Assembly: GCA_030544235.1 (NCBI GenBank) | Contig: CM060463.1 | Location: forward strand, 31,579,920-31,643,919 | Origin: Lepturacanthus savala | Taxonomy: Eukaryota; Chordata; Actinopteri; Scombriformes; Trichiuridae | Direction of reading: 5' to 3' | DNA: 64,000 nt | In this document: positions 1 through 12,327 of the stretch, in pieces | Numbering within the stretch: position 1 is the first letter of the stretch | Layout of the letters: every line of letters starts with the position of its first letter | Notes under the pieces: model-generated | Database searches by the model: none | The model's input: only the letters and a program-made list of their open reading frames with translations | Told to the model about the DNA's origin: nothing | Position numbers and translations under genes: made by a program

Positions 1-368
1 TGAAATGAGTTTGTTGTCTCGTCAAAGTTCATTCTAAGTTTTTTTTTTTCTTTTTGTACTTCTTTCACTGATGGACTGATTATTTACTTTTCGTTCCAAA
101 TTGGCTTTATAGCCCTTGTGTTTCTTTCTTAGAACTTTCCCTGAGTGGTTGGGCTTAAATATTTGCTTGCAGTGAGGCCTACAGAGGAGAATGGTTTGAG
201 ACAGGTGAGATTTGTCTTTAAAATTGTGCTTTCCAGACTGCAAAGCCCATTTCATCGAGAATAATACAAATTCTACAGAGAAATATAGAATAAATAATAC
301 ATACAAATAAAAACTAAAAATAAGATTATATTTGTACAACAGAATTCATTAGAGTACAACCAAAAAGG

Positions 369-370
<2 letters not shown>

Positions 371-458
<88 letters not shown>
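371..458. repeat. (AT)n microsatellite, 88 bases
   Basis: An uninterrupted run of AT dinucleotides. It is likely length-polymorphic and can extrude a cruciform. It creates a false Tyr-Ile ORF that should not be annotated as a gene. Confidence 0.98.
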
Positions 459-461
<3 letters not shown>

Positions 462-2753
462 TGCTGAAGCCCCCAGGCTTATTTTTGCCTTTCCTATAAT
501 GATAATATGTATTGTAAAGGTATTGCTATCCTGAAGACAGATGGATAGTTTTGTGTTTTGTGATAGATTATGTTTAAAGAAATGTAATGGACATTCCTGT
601 TGGGGCAAGGTGAAAAACTATATTTCCTACTTTTTATTGCCTCAGGCAGTGTGTCCCAAAGCATGAACTGATGTGATTATACGAGTTTAAGCACTGGATT
701 TACCTTTCTGTATCAACAGGATCTTATCAGTAATGCGTATATGTTACTATGGGTTGGTTTATGTGGAAGGCCATTTGGGCCCTAATGATTATGTTTTGGG
801 AAACCTCATTAGTAATATTTGGTTTTCCTCAGTCATAGTAGATGTTTAAAATATTCATGTAACTTCCAGCAAGCCTTCAAAAGTAAAAAAAAAAAAAAAT
901 CTTATGTAATGTCAAAAAATACTATGAGACATTAATGACAATGGCATAGTGGCATATGTGCATAATACTTATGCACTTATCTAAATCCAAACATACAGCT
1001 AATAATGAAGTAATAAAGATAGGCATTTTCCACATTGAAATCTGTATTATGTTGCGTTACAACATGCATGCTAAGACATTTGTCGCTCTGTTTTTTCAGT
1101 CTTTAAGCCAGCTGGCTGACAAAACAGCATAGTTTGCTGGGTTTAAAACCATTTAGTCACTGAGGCAGACATCTTTTCCCTCCACTCAAAGGTCAGGTAA
1201 CAGTGAGGCAGTGGGGTGGAAATGTGGCTGAGAGGTGAAGCTCTTGGTGGTGGAATCACAACAGGGTGAAAAGTTTCCATGCACCTAATCCTTTGATTGA
1301 TGTGGTTCCATTAGAGAGGACCTCAGGACCCCTGAGTGGTGGAGATATGGCCTGTGCCATAGCCTCTAACCTCAGGTAACACTGATTGACAAGTCAGTGT
1401 CTGGAGAGAAACAGGCAGCCAAATAGCAGTGTGATAACAGTCATTAAGCAGACCACCATCCTCAGCCATTATCTACTAAAGACACAAACTGGTATAAACT
1501 AAAAAAGACACAAAGGACAGAATTCAAAGGAGCACAGCAGTAGCCTTTAACTAACATTCATCTTATTTCCTTCCAAGGCACAATCTAATGTTTGACATTA
1601 GGCTGAAGAAATTAACAATATGTTTTAATATAACGCCCTGCACCTTTATCTGTATAACATATGTCTGCATTTGAGGTTTTATGCATTCCTCCATACCTCA
1701 AGGCAGCAGTTTTAAAACTCAAATTGTGTTGTTCTCTCTGAAGGCTGCTACTTGTACATGCATAATTTTCAACAATAACTTAACTAGGGATATCAGTCAA
1801 CCATGTTCTATGATATTGATAGCATTATTAAGACTTGACATGAGTTTCTCCACTGTTATTTTTTATATTATTTATTTTATATTGCTGGGAAAATAAACTA
1901 ACATTCAGGTTTCTTGCCAAAACGCTAGCTTTTATATACCTTTGGCTAATGCACAATTTACTGAGCAGAACACAACCAGAACTTAAACACATAATATAAT
2001 CTAATGACACCTTGTTTAAGTAGCTTACTAGCTTTCAACCACTCGGTTTCAACATTGAATTACTATTTTCAACACAGAGGAACTTCGAGTGGAGGATGAT
2101 GACTAAGTTTTTTCAACATGATAGTCAAAGGTCCTGCATATGGGCTGTAACTTTAACATAGCTGATGTTCTGTATGGCACTGAGAAATGAAGCAACCCAG
2201 AAAATTATTTTAGTTTAATACTCATTGGATTGGAATTCAATTTTATTCAAAACATTTATTAGACAATTGATATATGAATGTGCACCGCTGATTTGATTGA
2301 AATGACTGTTCGAGCTAAAACTAAATTGGAAACATGTGCAGGGTCGGATGAAATTGTCTGGTGGGCCGGATGTTGCACCATAGGCAGCATATTCTCGCTG
2401 TATGACTCTGTAAATGACTCTGGTTATGTGGTTAAATGATTATTTTAATCAAGCTCTATTGCTGCTATCTGCTTTTGCATCAATACTTTATTTATTGGAA
2501 ACTATACGGAATACAGGTATCAAGAATGCCGGGTTTAAGGATATCAGCATTTTTTTTTTTTGTACATATGAAAACTTGCTTTGAAGGGATATTACACACA
2601 ACACACAAAAAATTAACTCAGAAAATAGTATTAAGCAGTATAAGAAAACATTGTAAATGAATGACAGAGTAGGAAACATAGCAATGTTACTAAAAAAATA
2701 GATGACAAAAATAGCGAACTATGAGTTATGAAATAAAGGTCTTTGAATGAATT

Positions 2754-3188
2754 TGTCAGGTTTTGCAGGACAGACCCAAAAGCAGACAGTGTTGTGTCAA
2801 TCAACAAGTGTCTTTATTCAAGGAAATAAAGATGCTTGGGCATCTTTATTTCCTTGAATAAAGATGCTTGGGCATGTAACAAAGGGTTCTCAACAATAGT
2901 CCAACAGAAAGCAAAATGAGAAAAAAGAAGCACCAAAAACAGGCCAGCATTACCACAGGAGAAAAAGGTAGGAACACACTCACAGCAGACACAACAATAA
3001 CCATACACAAGCAGGTTTAAATAAGGCAGGTAATCAGGGGACAATGAGGAACAGGTGAGCACACAAACAGGGAGGAGAACAGAGGGAGGAGGGGCAGAGC
3101 AGGCACATGGAACATCATAACAAGCTACAAACAAAGACCAGCCAGCAAGGGGGTACAGAGAGTTCAAGGCTATCATAAGATCCTGACA
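2754..3188. mobile_element. Non-autonomous DNA element with TGTCAGG ends
   Basis: The stretch opens with TGTCAGG and closes with CCTGACA, its reverse complement. Between them lies a purine-rich, gene-free body containing 'gtctttatt' and 'caggtaatcaggggacaatg'-like wording that I recognise from a common fish interspersed repeat. No transposase is present. A 25-base perfect palindrome sits at 2811-2864 (see findings). I cannot assign the superfamily, and no target duplication was clear. Confidence 0.5.
2811..2864. repeat. Perfect 25-base inverted repeat with 4-base loop
   Basis: The left arm at 2811-2835 is the exact reverse complement of the right arm at 2840-2864, and the loop is TTGG. Just after the palindrome the sequence resumes with a repeat of the bases that follow the left arm, so the block looks like an inserted inverted copy of its own neighbour. 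Confidence 0.95.
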
Positions 3189-3300
3189 GACTTATGGCTG
3201 TCACAATATCAGATTTTCACTGCAATATTATCGTGGTCAAAAGAATTCAAAATATAACCCCGATAATTATAGAAAACTTCAAAAGTAAAAAAATGAATAA
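3189..3300. repeat. Probable dispersed repeat fragment
   Basis: The wording 'gctgtcacaatatcag', then 'caatattatcg', then 'ataattat' resembles a short fish repeat that I recall with alternating gcgatat and ataattatcg blocks. No ends are defined. The call rests on memory of similar sequence only. Confidence 0.3.
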
Positions 3301-6300
3301 TAGTATCAGTTAAATTCATCTTTAACTTTTTTATTGTGTGTTTTGTCTCTGCTTTGGCAAATTAATTACACTCAAAACAAAAGTGTAGAGAGTCAGGGAG
3401 TCTGTAATAATAGCTGTGCAAAAGCATACAAAAGCATAGTTTCATTCAAAATAGTAAATAGGCAACCTGAAGAACTGATTAACAAAAGATCCACAAGGCC
3501 TATTATCTGCTGTCAATACCATGTCAACATAAACAAAATAAAGGGGGTAAGGAACACAGAGTCTGTGTGTGAGACTAGAGGCTGACAAATAACTACTCGG
3601 ATATACTGTGATTTAATGTCCACTGACCGTGCCCTTACATCATTTTTACTTCTTTCCATTTACCGACTTCTGTGGATACTGTTGATCAGCACTTCCTGCA
3701 GACTGGGGTTGTCTACTGACACCATGTCTTTTTTTTAGACACTGGTGAGCTGTTGAGCAAGGAAGAAAATGGAAAGAAACAGAAATGATTTAAGAGGTGC
3801 TAGATTATTTAGCCTATACAATATTATATGCATATTATTAACATGTCTAGTGAAGTCTTGAAAGGGGCCGATTACTTGGTGCCCGGTAGTGCTGCTTCCT
3901 GCCACTCTGACAAATTCTAGGAGTGGCAGGAAATTGATATAGATGCAAATGGGTGTAGCTTATAACGATTTGTCTGGACCCACAGAATCTAAGTCTTTAC
4001 AAAGTTACAGACCAAAAGACAAGATTTGCTGTTATAGTGCCACCATTCGGTCAAATTACACCAAATTCATCCCCACACTTACTCAAGGCATCAATACTGC
4101 TATATCCCGACATGAATGAGGATATAATGCATCAAAATAAACTACTTAATGTAAAGATGTCAATGCTTATAAGCCATTGAAAAAAAACGTATAGTCTTGC
4201 TTTTCTGGACTCTAACTGCATTCTCCCTCCCCTCGCTCTTTCCCTCACCTCAGCATACTCAGCACGAGAGATAAATTCCCTACTCCCTTTGTATGTAATG
4301 TGAGAACTGCACTAGGGGATTAAAGTAATAATCACCCCTACTGTTGCTGTGGTTGCCAGGAGGCTGCAAATTGCTGCAGTCACCATTAGGACAGCTCAGC
4401 CCTGTCATTGTTAACAGTAGATGAGACACATGGAGCAGCAGGATCAGAGGAGAGAGCAATGCAACATGGCAGGAGCAACTTACAATCAATATCCTCTGCC
4501 AACCACCTTTATGTATATAACCAGTAACATCCACCATCACACACTCAACCATGCTGCTCGCCAAGATTGATTTTGACTGATCTGTGGTGGTCATGGGTAT
4601 GAAAAGGTATGTATGTTCAGGACGACATAGCAGAGGAAATAATGTGTGATTCATTTATTGTGTGAAGAACCATGGAAAATGTGTTAGACAACAGTAGCAC
4701 AATCAGAGATTCACAGATTCTCACTTTTTCATTGCACATTTGCAATAAAAGAAGCACGGCTCTATATATAGTTTAGTGGAAATTAAAAATGATCTATAAA
4801 TGTTAATATTAATATGGAGGATAGATGGAGGGGAAACAAAATGAAATTACAAATGTATTTCTAAGAAGGTTACAGCAATTTCATATAGATCTGCTGGATG
4901 CACAGGGAGGTTTTTGCATCTGAGTGTTTTTTTCCAAACCAAGAGTTGACAGCATTTGTGTTCGTTATTTCTCTTAAGACAACTGCTTAAAAATAATGAG
5001 CTTAAAAACTTCAAATTGCCACTGGTCCACAATGTTGTCTATTAAACAAGGAATGATCCAATCCGTTAAAGCCACAAATTCAGTGTCTAACAAAGATTAG
5101 GTTTATAACTTCTTCCAGAAGAGATGAAAAAAATATCCTTAAATCCATGTAGAGATCTCAAAGAGGATCACTGTAAGCAAGCCATTGGCTTTTATGACGT
5201 GTCAGATTTTTCTTCTCTTTATACTTCATTCTCTTTCTCCCTACCTTTCTCTCCCTCAATCTCTTCCCATTCCTCTCTCCTGCGGCATTTATGTGGATGA
5301 GAGAGGAATGAATCACAGTAGAAGTAGTGAAGAAATAACTTTTCATGTGAAAACACCTCAGCTTTTATGGCTTTACTAAATGATCCATAATGCAGGCGGG
5401 GAGCACTCAGTCCTGCAGATTAAGGCGGGTCGGAGTGGGGAAGAGGCTCAGTGCTGCAACAGTCAGATCCCTCCACTGAAGCTTGCACCAGTACGGCACC
5501 AGCTGAGATAGGCACAAATCTCTTTTACGAGGCTGCCTCTTAAATAGCTGTCAGTCTAGTGTCTCACACGTGGCGCACTCCTCCAGCTCCCCTCACAGTA
5601 ATTGAACCATCTCTCCCAGAGTGCTGAAATGGTGTGGGAAGTCATTCCGACAGCCTGTGTTGATACCATTAAACCAAACCCCTGCATAAATCAAAGTATA
5701 TAGCCATTGTCACCTGCCTTCCATCGTATCCTGCATGCCTAAAAATCAACCCACCTTCCTTAATCCATTTCACCAGAGATGACCCCAGGGGCAGTTTTTA
5801 TCGATATATTATTGACATTATCCTTCAAGATATATTGTGCACTGCTTGGGAATAGTCTGCAACACAGACTATGTTGTCATTTTTGATTGACTCTTGCTTT
5901 CCACGTACAGAAAATTCCTACCAGAAAGACACAGATTATTGAATCGAAAGGGATGCTTCCCTTATTAATGCCACTAGTGGCTCATTTATGTAATGAAATT
6001 AGTCGTAATCTTGTCATGCTGTAAGAATAGACTAGAAGAGAATAGAATAGAGTAGAATAATATACTGTAAAATTCAACTGATAAACAGTAATAACAGTAA
6101 TAAACAGCTGCCATTCAACCCTCATTATATCTCAGGCATTTTACTCCGCTAGAGGATTAAATAAATAACTAACGCATATCCTCATAATAGTTGCATGGTA
6201 ATGAGATGTTGTTGCCCTGTCGACTCCATGATGAGGCAAGTCACAGGGAGAAGTGCTGCCAAATACTGACGCTGTCATGAATCCTCTCAGCAGGGCCTAC

Positions 6301-8127
6301 AGTCACAATATGATTATTTCATTATCATAGTTTAGAATTCAACTCACATCACACTAGCATCACACAAATATTAAACAGGAAATCTGTGGTGTTACTTTTT
6401 AATGTTTGCATATGAAAATGCACATGATGCTGTCTTATCTCTTTTAATATTGTTTTGGTGGTGAGACCCACATTGTAAATATCTGAAGGCTGCACCAGCT
6501 GCATGAGGGAATGAGATAACTAAATGTGTATTTGTCAAGCAGAAGTCACAAGATGGCTCAGACTTGTGACAAATGCATCAAGGTTACATGTTTGAAACTT
6601 TTCACAAAGTTTGGTTGTGTCAAAAATATGTTTTTTTGACTCTCTGTTTCACCTGTAAAAACACAGGTTATGTTATGGTGTAGTAATAACACACTACAAT
6701 GCAGCAAGGGAAGAATAGCAATTTTAGTTGATTTATAGATTGCTCTCTTTATTTATTTTTTTAAGAAAGCAAGAACAGCCCAAAGGGAGGTGAAAAAAGG
6801 AGAACTTTTGGTTATTAAAAGGATTGTTTCTTCAGTGCATTTTGTCTCATCTGCCCTCCACCTCATCGAGGACTATGTTGGCCTACCTCTATCTTCTTTT
6901 CCTGGGAAATATTGTCTTTAATTTGTTAGTGTGTAAAGGCAGCAGGTGCAGATGCCTTTCTAGGTGTAACTACAGCAATATGTCAGGGACGGTTTTCGCT
7001 ATAAAGGTTTAGCCCTGCCCCCATTGTCCCATCAGAAACATATCGACATGCCAATTTATAGTTTGAGTCCATTGAGTCCATCCATTTCAGTAAATACAGG
7101 TCAAACTTGATCCAGACCACTCTCTATGTATAAATATGTATAGGCTACCAGCTGCACAAAAACAAATTATTTTGAACTATTTTTGTTTATTCTGAGCCAC
7201 CTCCACATGGTGGAGGCTCAAAGCTGCGGCTGCTGCTCGTTGGGGAGAGTAAGAACAGAGGGACAGATGTCGGAGTCTCCAAACAACTCTCAACTCTAAA
7301 CAGTCTCTAATAACACTGGGAAAAAAATGTTAATCAAGTATTTTTTAACAAAGAAAAACTCAGTAAAATGATTTGTCAAGTCTCCAGATCAACTTGTCTC
7401 AGAACAACAGAATGAAAGTTGAAAATCATTTAAATGATTTACATTTAAAGATCATTTTGCTGTCAATCAAAATGCAGCCCCAGACAGATCATCCAATCAT
7501 CATGTAGGAGTTCAACATGCAAGCTCATAGAGGCCACGACAACCTCCCATAGACCACCACAGACATTTAGCGATGGGCATGACCAATCCCTGAAATTATC
7601 CAATGAGCAGCTAATTTCACTGCAGTGGAACAACCCACTCTCTCTTTCCTCATTTAAGTCTATTGACGCTGAGCTTTAATAGACTTCCCTTCCCTTTCTA
7701 CATAAATGCCCTATTTATTTGATTTTCCATTTTATTTATTTTGCATTTTCACCTCAATATATGAATTGAAAAATCAAATTTGAAATTAAATAAATCCATG
7801 TGCAAAGCGGAAAATAATAGGTAGTAAATATGGTAATGGGAAATAAAAAATATATATATATTTACTTTTAATTATGATAGTTTCAGTCCTCCATACAAAT
7901 TGCCTCCCTACATTCTGTCTTTGTGTAGTTATGGAAGGAATTATATTGAAAATAAATGATTCCCTTTTATTCTGAGGACACCCTGGCACCCCGTCATGGA
8001 CCCCACCGCCACTAGTTAAATGCACTGATACTGAATGAATGAATGAGAAGAAAGTCACATCAGCGACCTGAAAAGTAGCTGAATCTGAAATAAAGTTGAA
8101 CATGTTCTAGCACATTATTTAAGATAA

Positions 8128-8307
8128 TTCAAGTCAATTGTATTTGTATTGCCCAAAATCACAAATCACAGATTTACCTCAATGGGGTTTACAGTTTATA
8201 CAACAGCAACACAACATCCCCTGTCCTTCGACCATACAAGGAAAAACTCCCTCATAAAAAAATAAAGAAAAAACTTTAATGGGGAAAAAAGAGAGGAAGA
8301 AACCTCC
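8128..8307 (+). mobile_element. Dispersed retroposon tail, copy 1
   Basis: The block begins 'ttcaagtcaatt', runs through 'gcccaaaatcacaaatcac', 'acatcccctgtcctt' and 'aaggaaaaactccct', and ends in an A-rich 'ggaagaaacctcc'. It matches the block at 18119-18290 closely and in the same orientation. I recognise it as a frequent fish interspersed repeat, probably the 3' end of a LINE or a SINE built on it. No ORF is present. Confidence 0.75.
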
Positions 8308-10151
8308 ATCCATTGCACATGCATGCAATGGATGAAGTGTGCAAAGGATGGAAACAACAGAACAATGTAGTCACTGAAATATAAACACAATCCAGCTTCC
8401 TTTGCAGAGAAATTACTGCTGAATTCAACCAACAAACATTATGTAAGGGTTAGGCAAGACGCCACTACAACAGATAGTCAAGGATGTTAAATATTCAGCC
8501 TACCAGCTGGCTTCATCTGGCCCTGAGATGCATACGTTCTCTGATTACAAATCTTACATCAACACGTACAGGCAGAAAGTATAACATTTGAGTTTAGTGA
8601 TCGCCAATACAGCCTAAATATCCATGTGTTCAGTCAAACTGCAAAAAATAATCCCTACCCCACGAGGTCTCATTTGGACAAATCCAGCCCACTACCATAT
8701 ATGAGTCTGACACTGCTGCTGTAAGTAATGACTTCTCCCACTAAAAAACACTGATGCAAGCCAGTGTTCTAATAAGAACCCAAGTGCCAGACTCACTGCA
8801 TCACTTCTCGTTTTAATATAAACACAATAAAGTAGCATTTGCATTTATATAGTTCTTCCAAGCCATCTAATGTTGCTGCCAGGCAGTACCCAGAATCAGC
8901 TGAGCCACAAACTGATTGTAACCCGGGGAAAATTAAGATAAGGGAGTAATCCCACAGACAAAAATGGCTTTGTTGGACCCACAGCAGTAGGGCCAACCAG
9001 GTAGAAAGAATTAGCAAACCCCTGCCAGTTGCCAGTAATAAAAATCCTATCCTCTACATAGCCTTATGTTTTCAATATGATAACAACAGCATCACACTCA
9101 TCCTCAAATTGGAATACAACATATCTTGATATTCTAAGGCTCATGCTGTTGTGTATTTTACATATTTGGATGAGGTAATGTATGAAAGTATGATACGACT
9201 CACAATATGAAACTCATTCCTACATCATTAATATGCAGAGCATTGTAGCCGCTGCAATATATCATGATTTAACTGATAACCACACAAGGTTGTTGACAGA
9301 ACCAGAATTCTTGATGCTTTGCTACATAAAAACACAGATCCATCCATCCATCCAACATTTCCTGTGTGTCCCTGTGTATCCCCTTTCACACCAACTGTCT
9401 CTTAGGATGATTTATCTTTGATCTAATTTGTCAGCAGAAAGATAACACGCTCTCAACTAGGTAGAGTGTTGCAACATATACTGTAGCTACATGTTAGCAG
9501 GCAGACTCACCTCTTCATATAGACTGTGCTTAGAGGCAGAACAAGAAAATGCTATAACCGGCTGCAACAGAACAGTGGTCTCAGCTGTCTGATTTAATAG
9601 CCAGGTGACTTAATGATAATCCACTAGCATCTCCCTCCCTCTTTCCCCTTAGGAGCTCAGTTGGATGACAGGAAACAAACAGTACTCTGACACTTCCCAC
9701 TAATTAGCGTCATTAGCATACGGCCATTATGTGGCTGGACAGTAGCATGACAGGGCTCTGGGAAAGGCTACAGCAGTGCCCTTTGGTGGACAACACCAGC
9801 TGTCAGTAATTACCCATAGCATTGGCCAGAGGGAGGGAGACAAAGAATGACTCCTTGTCCTTGAGGAACATCTCCTTTTTTTATCTGACTTTTTTCATAA
9901 ATGGCATTATTTATGGATGGAAAAATGGGCTGACACGCTCAAAGGCAACTGCACTGTTGTTTCTTAACCTAAAAATGAAGAACCGTTTAAAAGTCATTTT
10001 GCCAGTTTCTCAGCTTAATATTTTAATTGTCAGGGTTTATTTATAAAAATAAGCACACCTGTAGGGTCCAAAAGCATCTAGACCTGTAGCAGCAATGAAG
10101 TCTACCATCTCCCACACTCACTCAAAAAAATCTTGTTCCCTCCCCACTCCC

Positions 10152-10415
10152 TATCTGTGACTGGCTCTGTGCTGACGGAAATATCGAGTCATCCAGAGAG
10201 CTGGGGTCAATCAGAGGAACAGAAGTCAAGTACAAGCATTCACAGGAGGAGAAGGATGGGTGGTTACATGGACCCAAGACAATCATTAACTTCTACCCCT
10301 GTTGTGACATTACAACATGAACCATTTCATTTGGCTTGTGTTCATCCAGATTTCAGCAACGCTACAGAGGAGGCCAAGAGCACGACTTATGTGTGGGTGG
10401 TCTTATTTCATCTTA
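10152..10415 (+). repeat. Dispersed repeat, copy A (partner at 40905-41101, opposite strand)
   Basis: Two segments match the reverse complement of 40905-41101. One is the CTGTGACTGGC ... GGAAAT ... CCAGAGAGCTG stretch near 10155-10205. The other is the longer stretch from about 10285 to 10410, with CCTGTTGTGACAT, CATCCAGATTTCAGCAAC and TGGTCTTATTTCATC. Copy A has about 70 bases between them that copy B lacks. A 100-codon ORF across it looks incidental. The family is not named. A THAP-like reading frame beside copy B hints at a P-element relative. Confidence 0.6.
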
Positions 10416-11224
10416 TTTCACAGTTTGTATGTTAGCAGGAACAGCAGAGACCTAAATATTCATACATAAGGACTGATGAGGTGTTTTTTGTCATAATAGG
10501 GCCCTTTAAGTTCTGCAGGCTTTAGGCCAAGCTTTAACTAAAATGTGTGACTAAATACGGGTATGTGCCTGTGTTTTGCTGCCAGAGGCTTGTGTTTGCA
10601 CACTGTTGACAAATGATATAATAAACTGAATGAAAAATAACAACTTAACCACTGTTATTTCACACATCCCATTTTTAAGCCTTGGTGTGGAAGTTAGTAG
10701 TTCGATGTAGATTTCTTGAGTTTATGAAAATATAATGTTGATGCTATACGATTCCTTTCATCTCAGCCAAAAGCAAAAGCCAAAGCAAGTATTGGAGAAA
10801 TGAACAAATAATTTGAAACATCAAAACATTTGTTTGGAAAATGATGTCAATACAGATGAAATTGTTGCCTAGTGCAGTTTTCTCGAATGCATTAACCTTC
10901 TTCTCATAGTTTAATCAAGTACATAGAGGACTTGTTTTTGCCCACACAGACAGACACAGACACACACACACACTGCTGTTATTATATTTATCAGTCCCCT
11001 TAGACATGATGCATTCTCCAGTTCTCCAGCCTTCAAACTTTTATCCTAAACATCGCAACAAGAAACCCTTACTGCCTAGAACACATTTTTTTTTTTTTTT
11101 TTTTACAATTTTTCATTCATTTCAACAAAGTGTAGCCTTCAAATAGTCCTTTGGAGGAGTGAGCACTGTATTCTTATTTTCAAGGTTGGTAACTGTAATT
11201 GGTCCTTGCAAAGGCATAAATACC

Positions 11225-11225
<1 letters not shown>

Positions 11226-11290
<65 letters not shown>
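11226..11290. repeat. (AC)n microsatellite, 65 bases
   Basis: An uninterrupted CA/TG dinucleotide tract ending 118 bases before the acceptor of the 120-base cadherin exon. The ORFs that cross it (Thr-His or Cys-Val repeats) are artefacts. Confidence 0.97.
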
Positions 11291-11291
<1 letters not shown>

Positions 11292-11408
11292 TTCCCACAC
11301 TGCTGCCCTTCCATATACAGTATACACTACCTTTTCCTCTTTGAGACGGCATCAAGCTAAAATTTATATTCTCTTTTTTTGACAGAATGTTATGTCTCTT
11401 TCCAACAG

Positions 11409-11528
11409 GAACATCCGTCATGAAGGTTACTGCATCAGATGCTGATGACCCTACGTATGGTAGCAGTGCCAGGGTGGTGTACAGTGTTCTGGATGGAGAA
11501 AGGTTTTTCACCGTGGACAGAAACACAG
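11409..11528 (+). CDS. cdh22: Cadherin-22 exon: first part of EC2 (120 bases)
   Basis: This is an internal exon of a type II classical cadherin, a calcium-dependent cell-surface adhesion protein. The acceptor is CAACAG before 11409 and the donor is GTAGCA at 11529. The exon supplies the last two bases of a Gly codon, then 39 codons, then the first base of the next Gly codon. The peptide begins [18 protein letters not shown], and DADDP is the calcium-binding DxD element that starts EC2 next to the EC1-EC2 linker. It ends FFTVDRNTG. The 120-base length and the split-Gly borders are those of the matching exon in vertebrate type II cadherins. [14 protein letters not shown] and YSVLDGE are close to cadherin-22 as I recall it. 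The reading frame is intact. Confidence 0.93.
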
Positions 11529-12304
11529 GTAGCAAATTTATAAGACTGCACATTGAGTATCCCCTGCACCTGACATTTCTTTTAAAGATGTTTTTGTGCT
11601 CCTTATTCATCTACCTGGAGAAATTTGAAACTCAGAGATCAGGAGTCCCAGATCAATCAACATTTTTGGCTAAAACCAAAAAAGTGATTAGGTAAAAACA
11701 AGCAAGAGTTGCAGCCAATAATTCCTAACAACTACTCTCAGTACCATATGGTATAGAATGCTTGACTCCACACAATTTGTGGCACCCTTGGATGGTTGGT
11801 CAACACAGTAAAGCCAGTCAGGTCAGTAAAAGCTTTAATTGGCAAATGTTATGACACTGCACAAGAGATGGAAATGGTGTTGGTCCATTTGTCAGTTGGT
11901 CCATCATGGTCATCATTATCTCTACACCAATGGCTCACAATGGAAATTGGTGATCCCCTTTCAGACTTACCAATTACAATCACCAGTAGATCTAATTTCT
12001 GAAAACAACACAGCCAAGTATTGACAACGTGCTAAAATAGTGTAGAGAGAATAAATCCTTCTCATACTGTAGGTTGACCTTTTACCTGCCAACACATTCA
12101 GCACAAATTTAAGGCTCTGAGATTATAAAGTCTGCCTAAGTAATCATTTACCATTGTATCAAAGTCATGGACTCTGGCAGATCTGAATTTACTGTTTGAT
12201 CATTTCGCCCCTGCTATATATTTTAATATTCAATTTTTTCCTACTGATCTAAGGTTTATTGGGGCAATATTGCCTAACTCAGTCTTTCAGGAGTAGCTTA
12301 GAAT

Positions 12305-12327
12305 CCCCCCCCCCCCCCCCCCCCCCC
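12305..12327. repeat. C23 homopolymer
   Basis: Twenty-three consecutive C on the + strand. It can form a G-quadruplex on the - strand and an i-motif on the + strand, and its length is prone to sequencing error. Confidence 0.97.

Larger units (their letters stand above)
1..11408 (+). other. cdh22: Upstream intron of cdh22 (3' part), no exon recognised
   Basis: This is the stretch before the first exon seen. In type II cadherins the preceding exon codes for EC1 and ends one base into a Gly codon. I searched by eye for the EC1 hallmarks (the two conserved Trp, the DINDSEP-like linker) in all frames and saw none, so that exon should lie upstream of the window. The stretch holds an (AT)n tract, a DNA-element copy with an internal palindrome (2754-3188), a dispersed-repeat copy (8128-8307), a second dispersed repeat (10152-10415) and a (CA)n tract near its end. 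Single-copy-looking, repeat-poor parts are about 1081-1480, 5380-5790 and 9600-9830. The remaining short ORFs look like chance. Confidence 0.7.

Noticed and set aside
273..608. Tyr-Ile repeat protein on the - strand
   Set aside because: A translation of the (AT)n microsatellite. The same applies to the frames at 38430-38910 and 58340-58573.
8299..8335. Palindrome CATCCATTGC ... GCAATGGATG
   Set aside because: It is short and lies at the end of a dispersed repeat. Better explained as part of that element's tail.
1..11408. A cadherin EC1 or signal-peptide exon
   Set aside because: No frame shows the conserved Trp residues, the LDRE element or the DINDSEP-like linker with a proper donor.
11122..11610. 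162-codon - strand frame antisense to the first cadherin exon
   Set aside because: It owes its length to the (CA)n tract and to the open antisense of a real exon.
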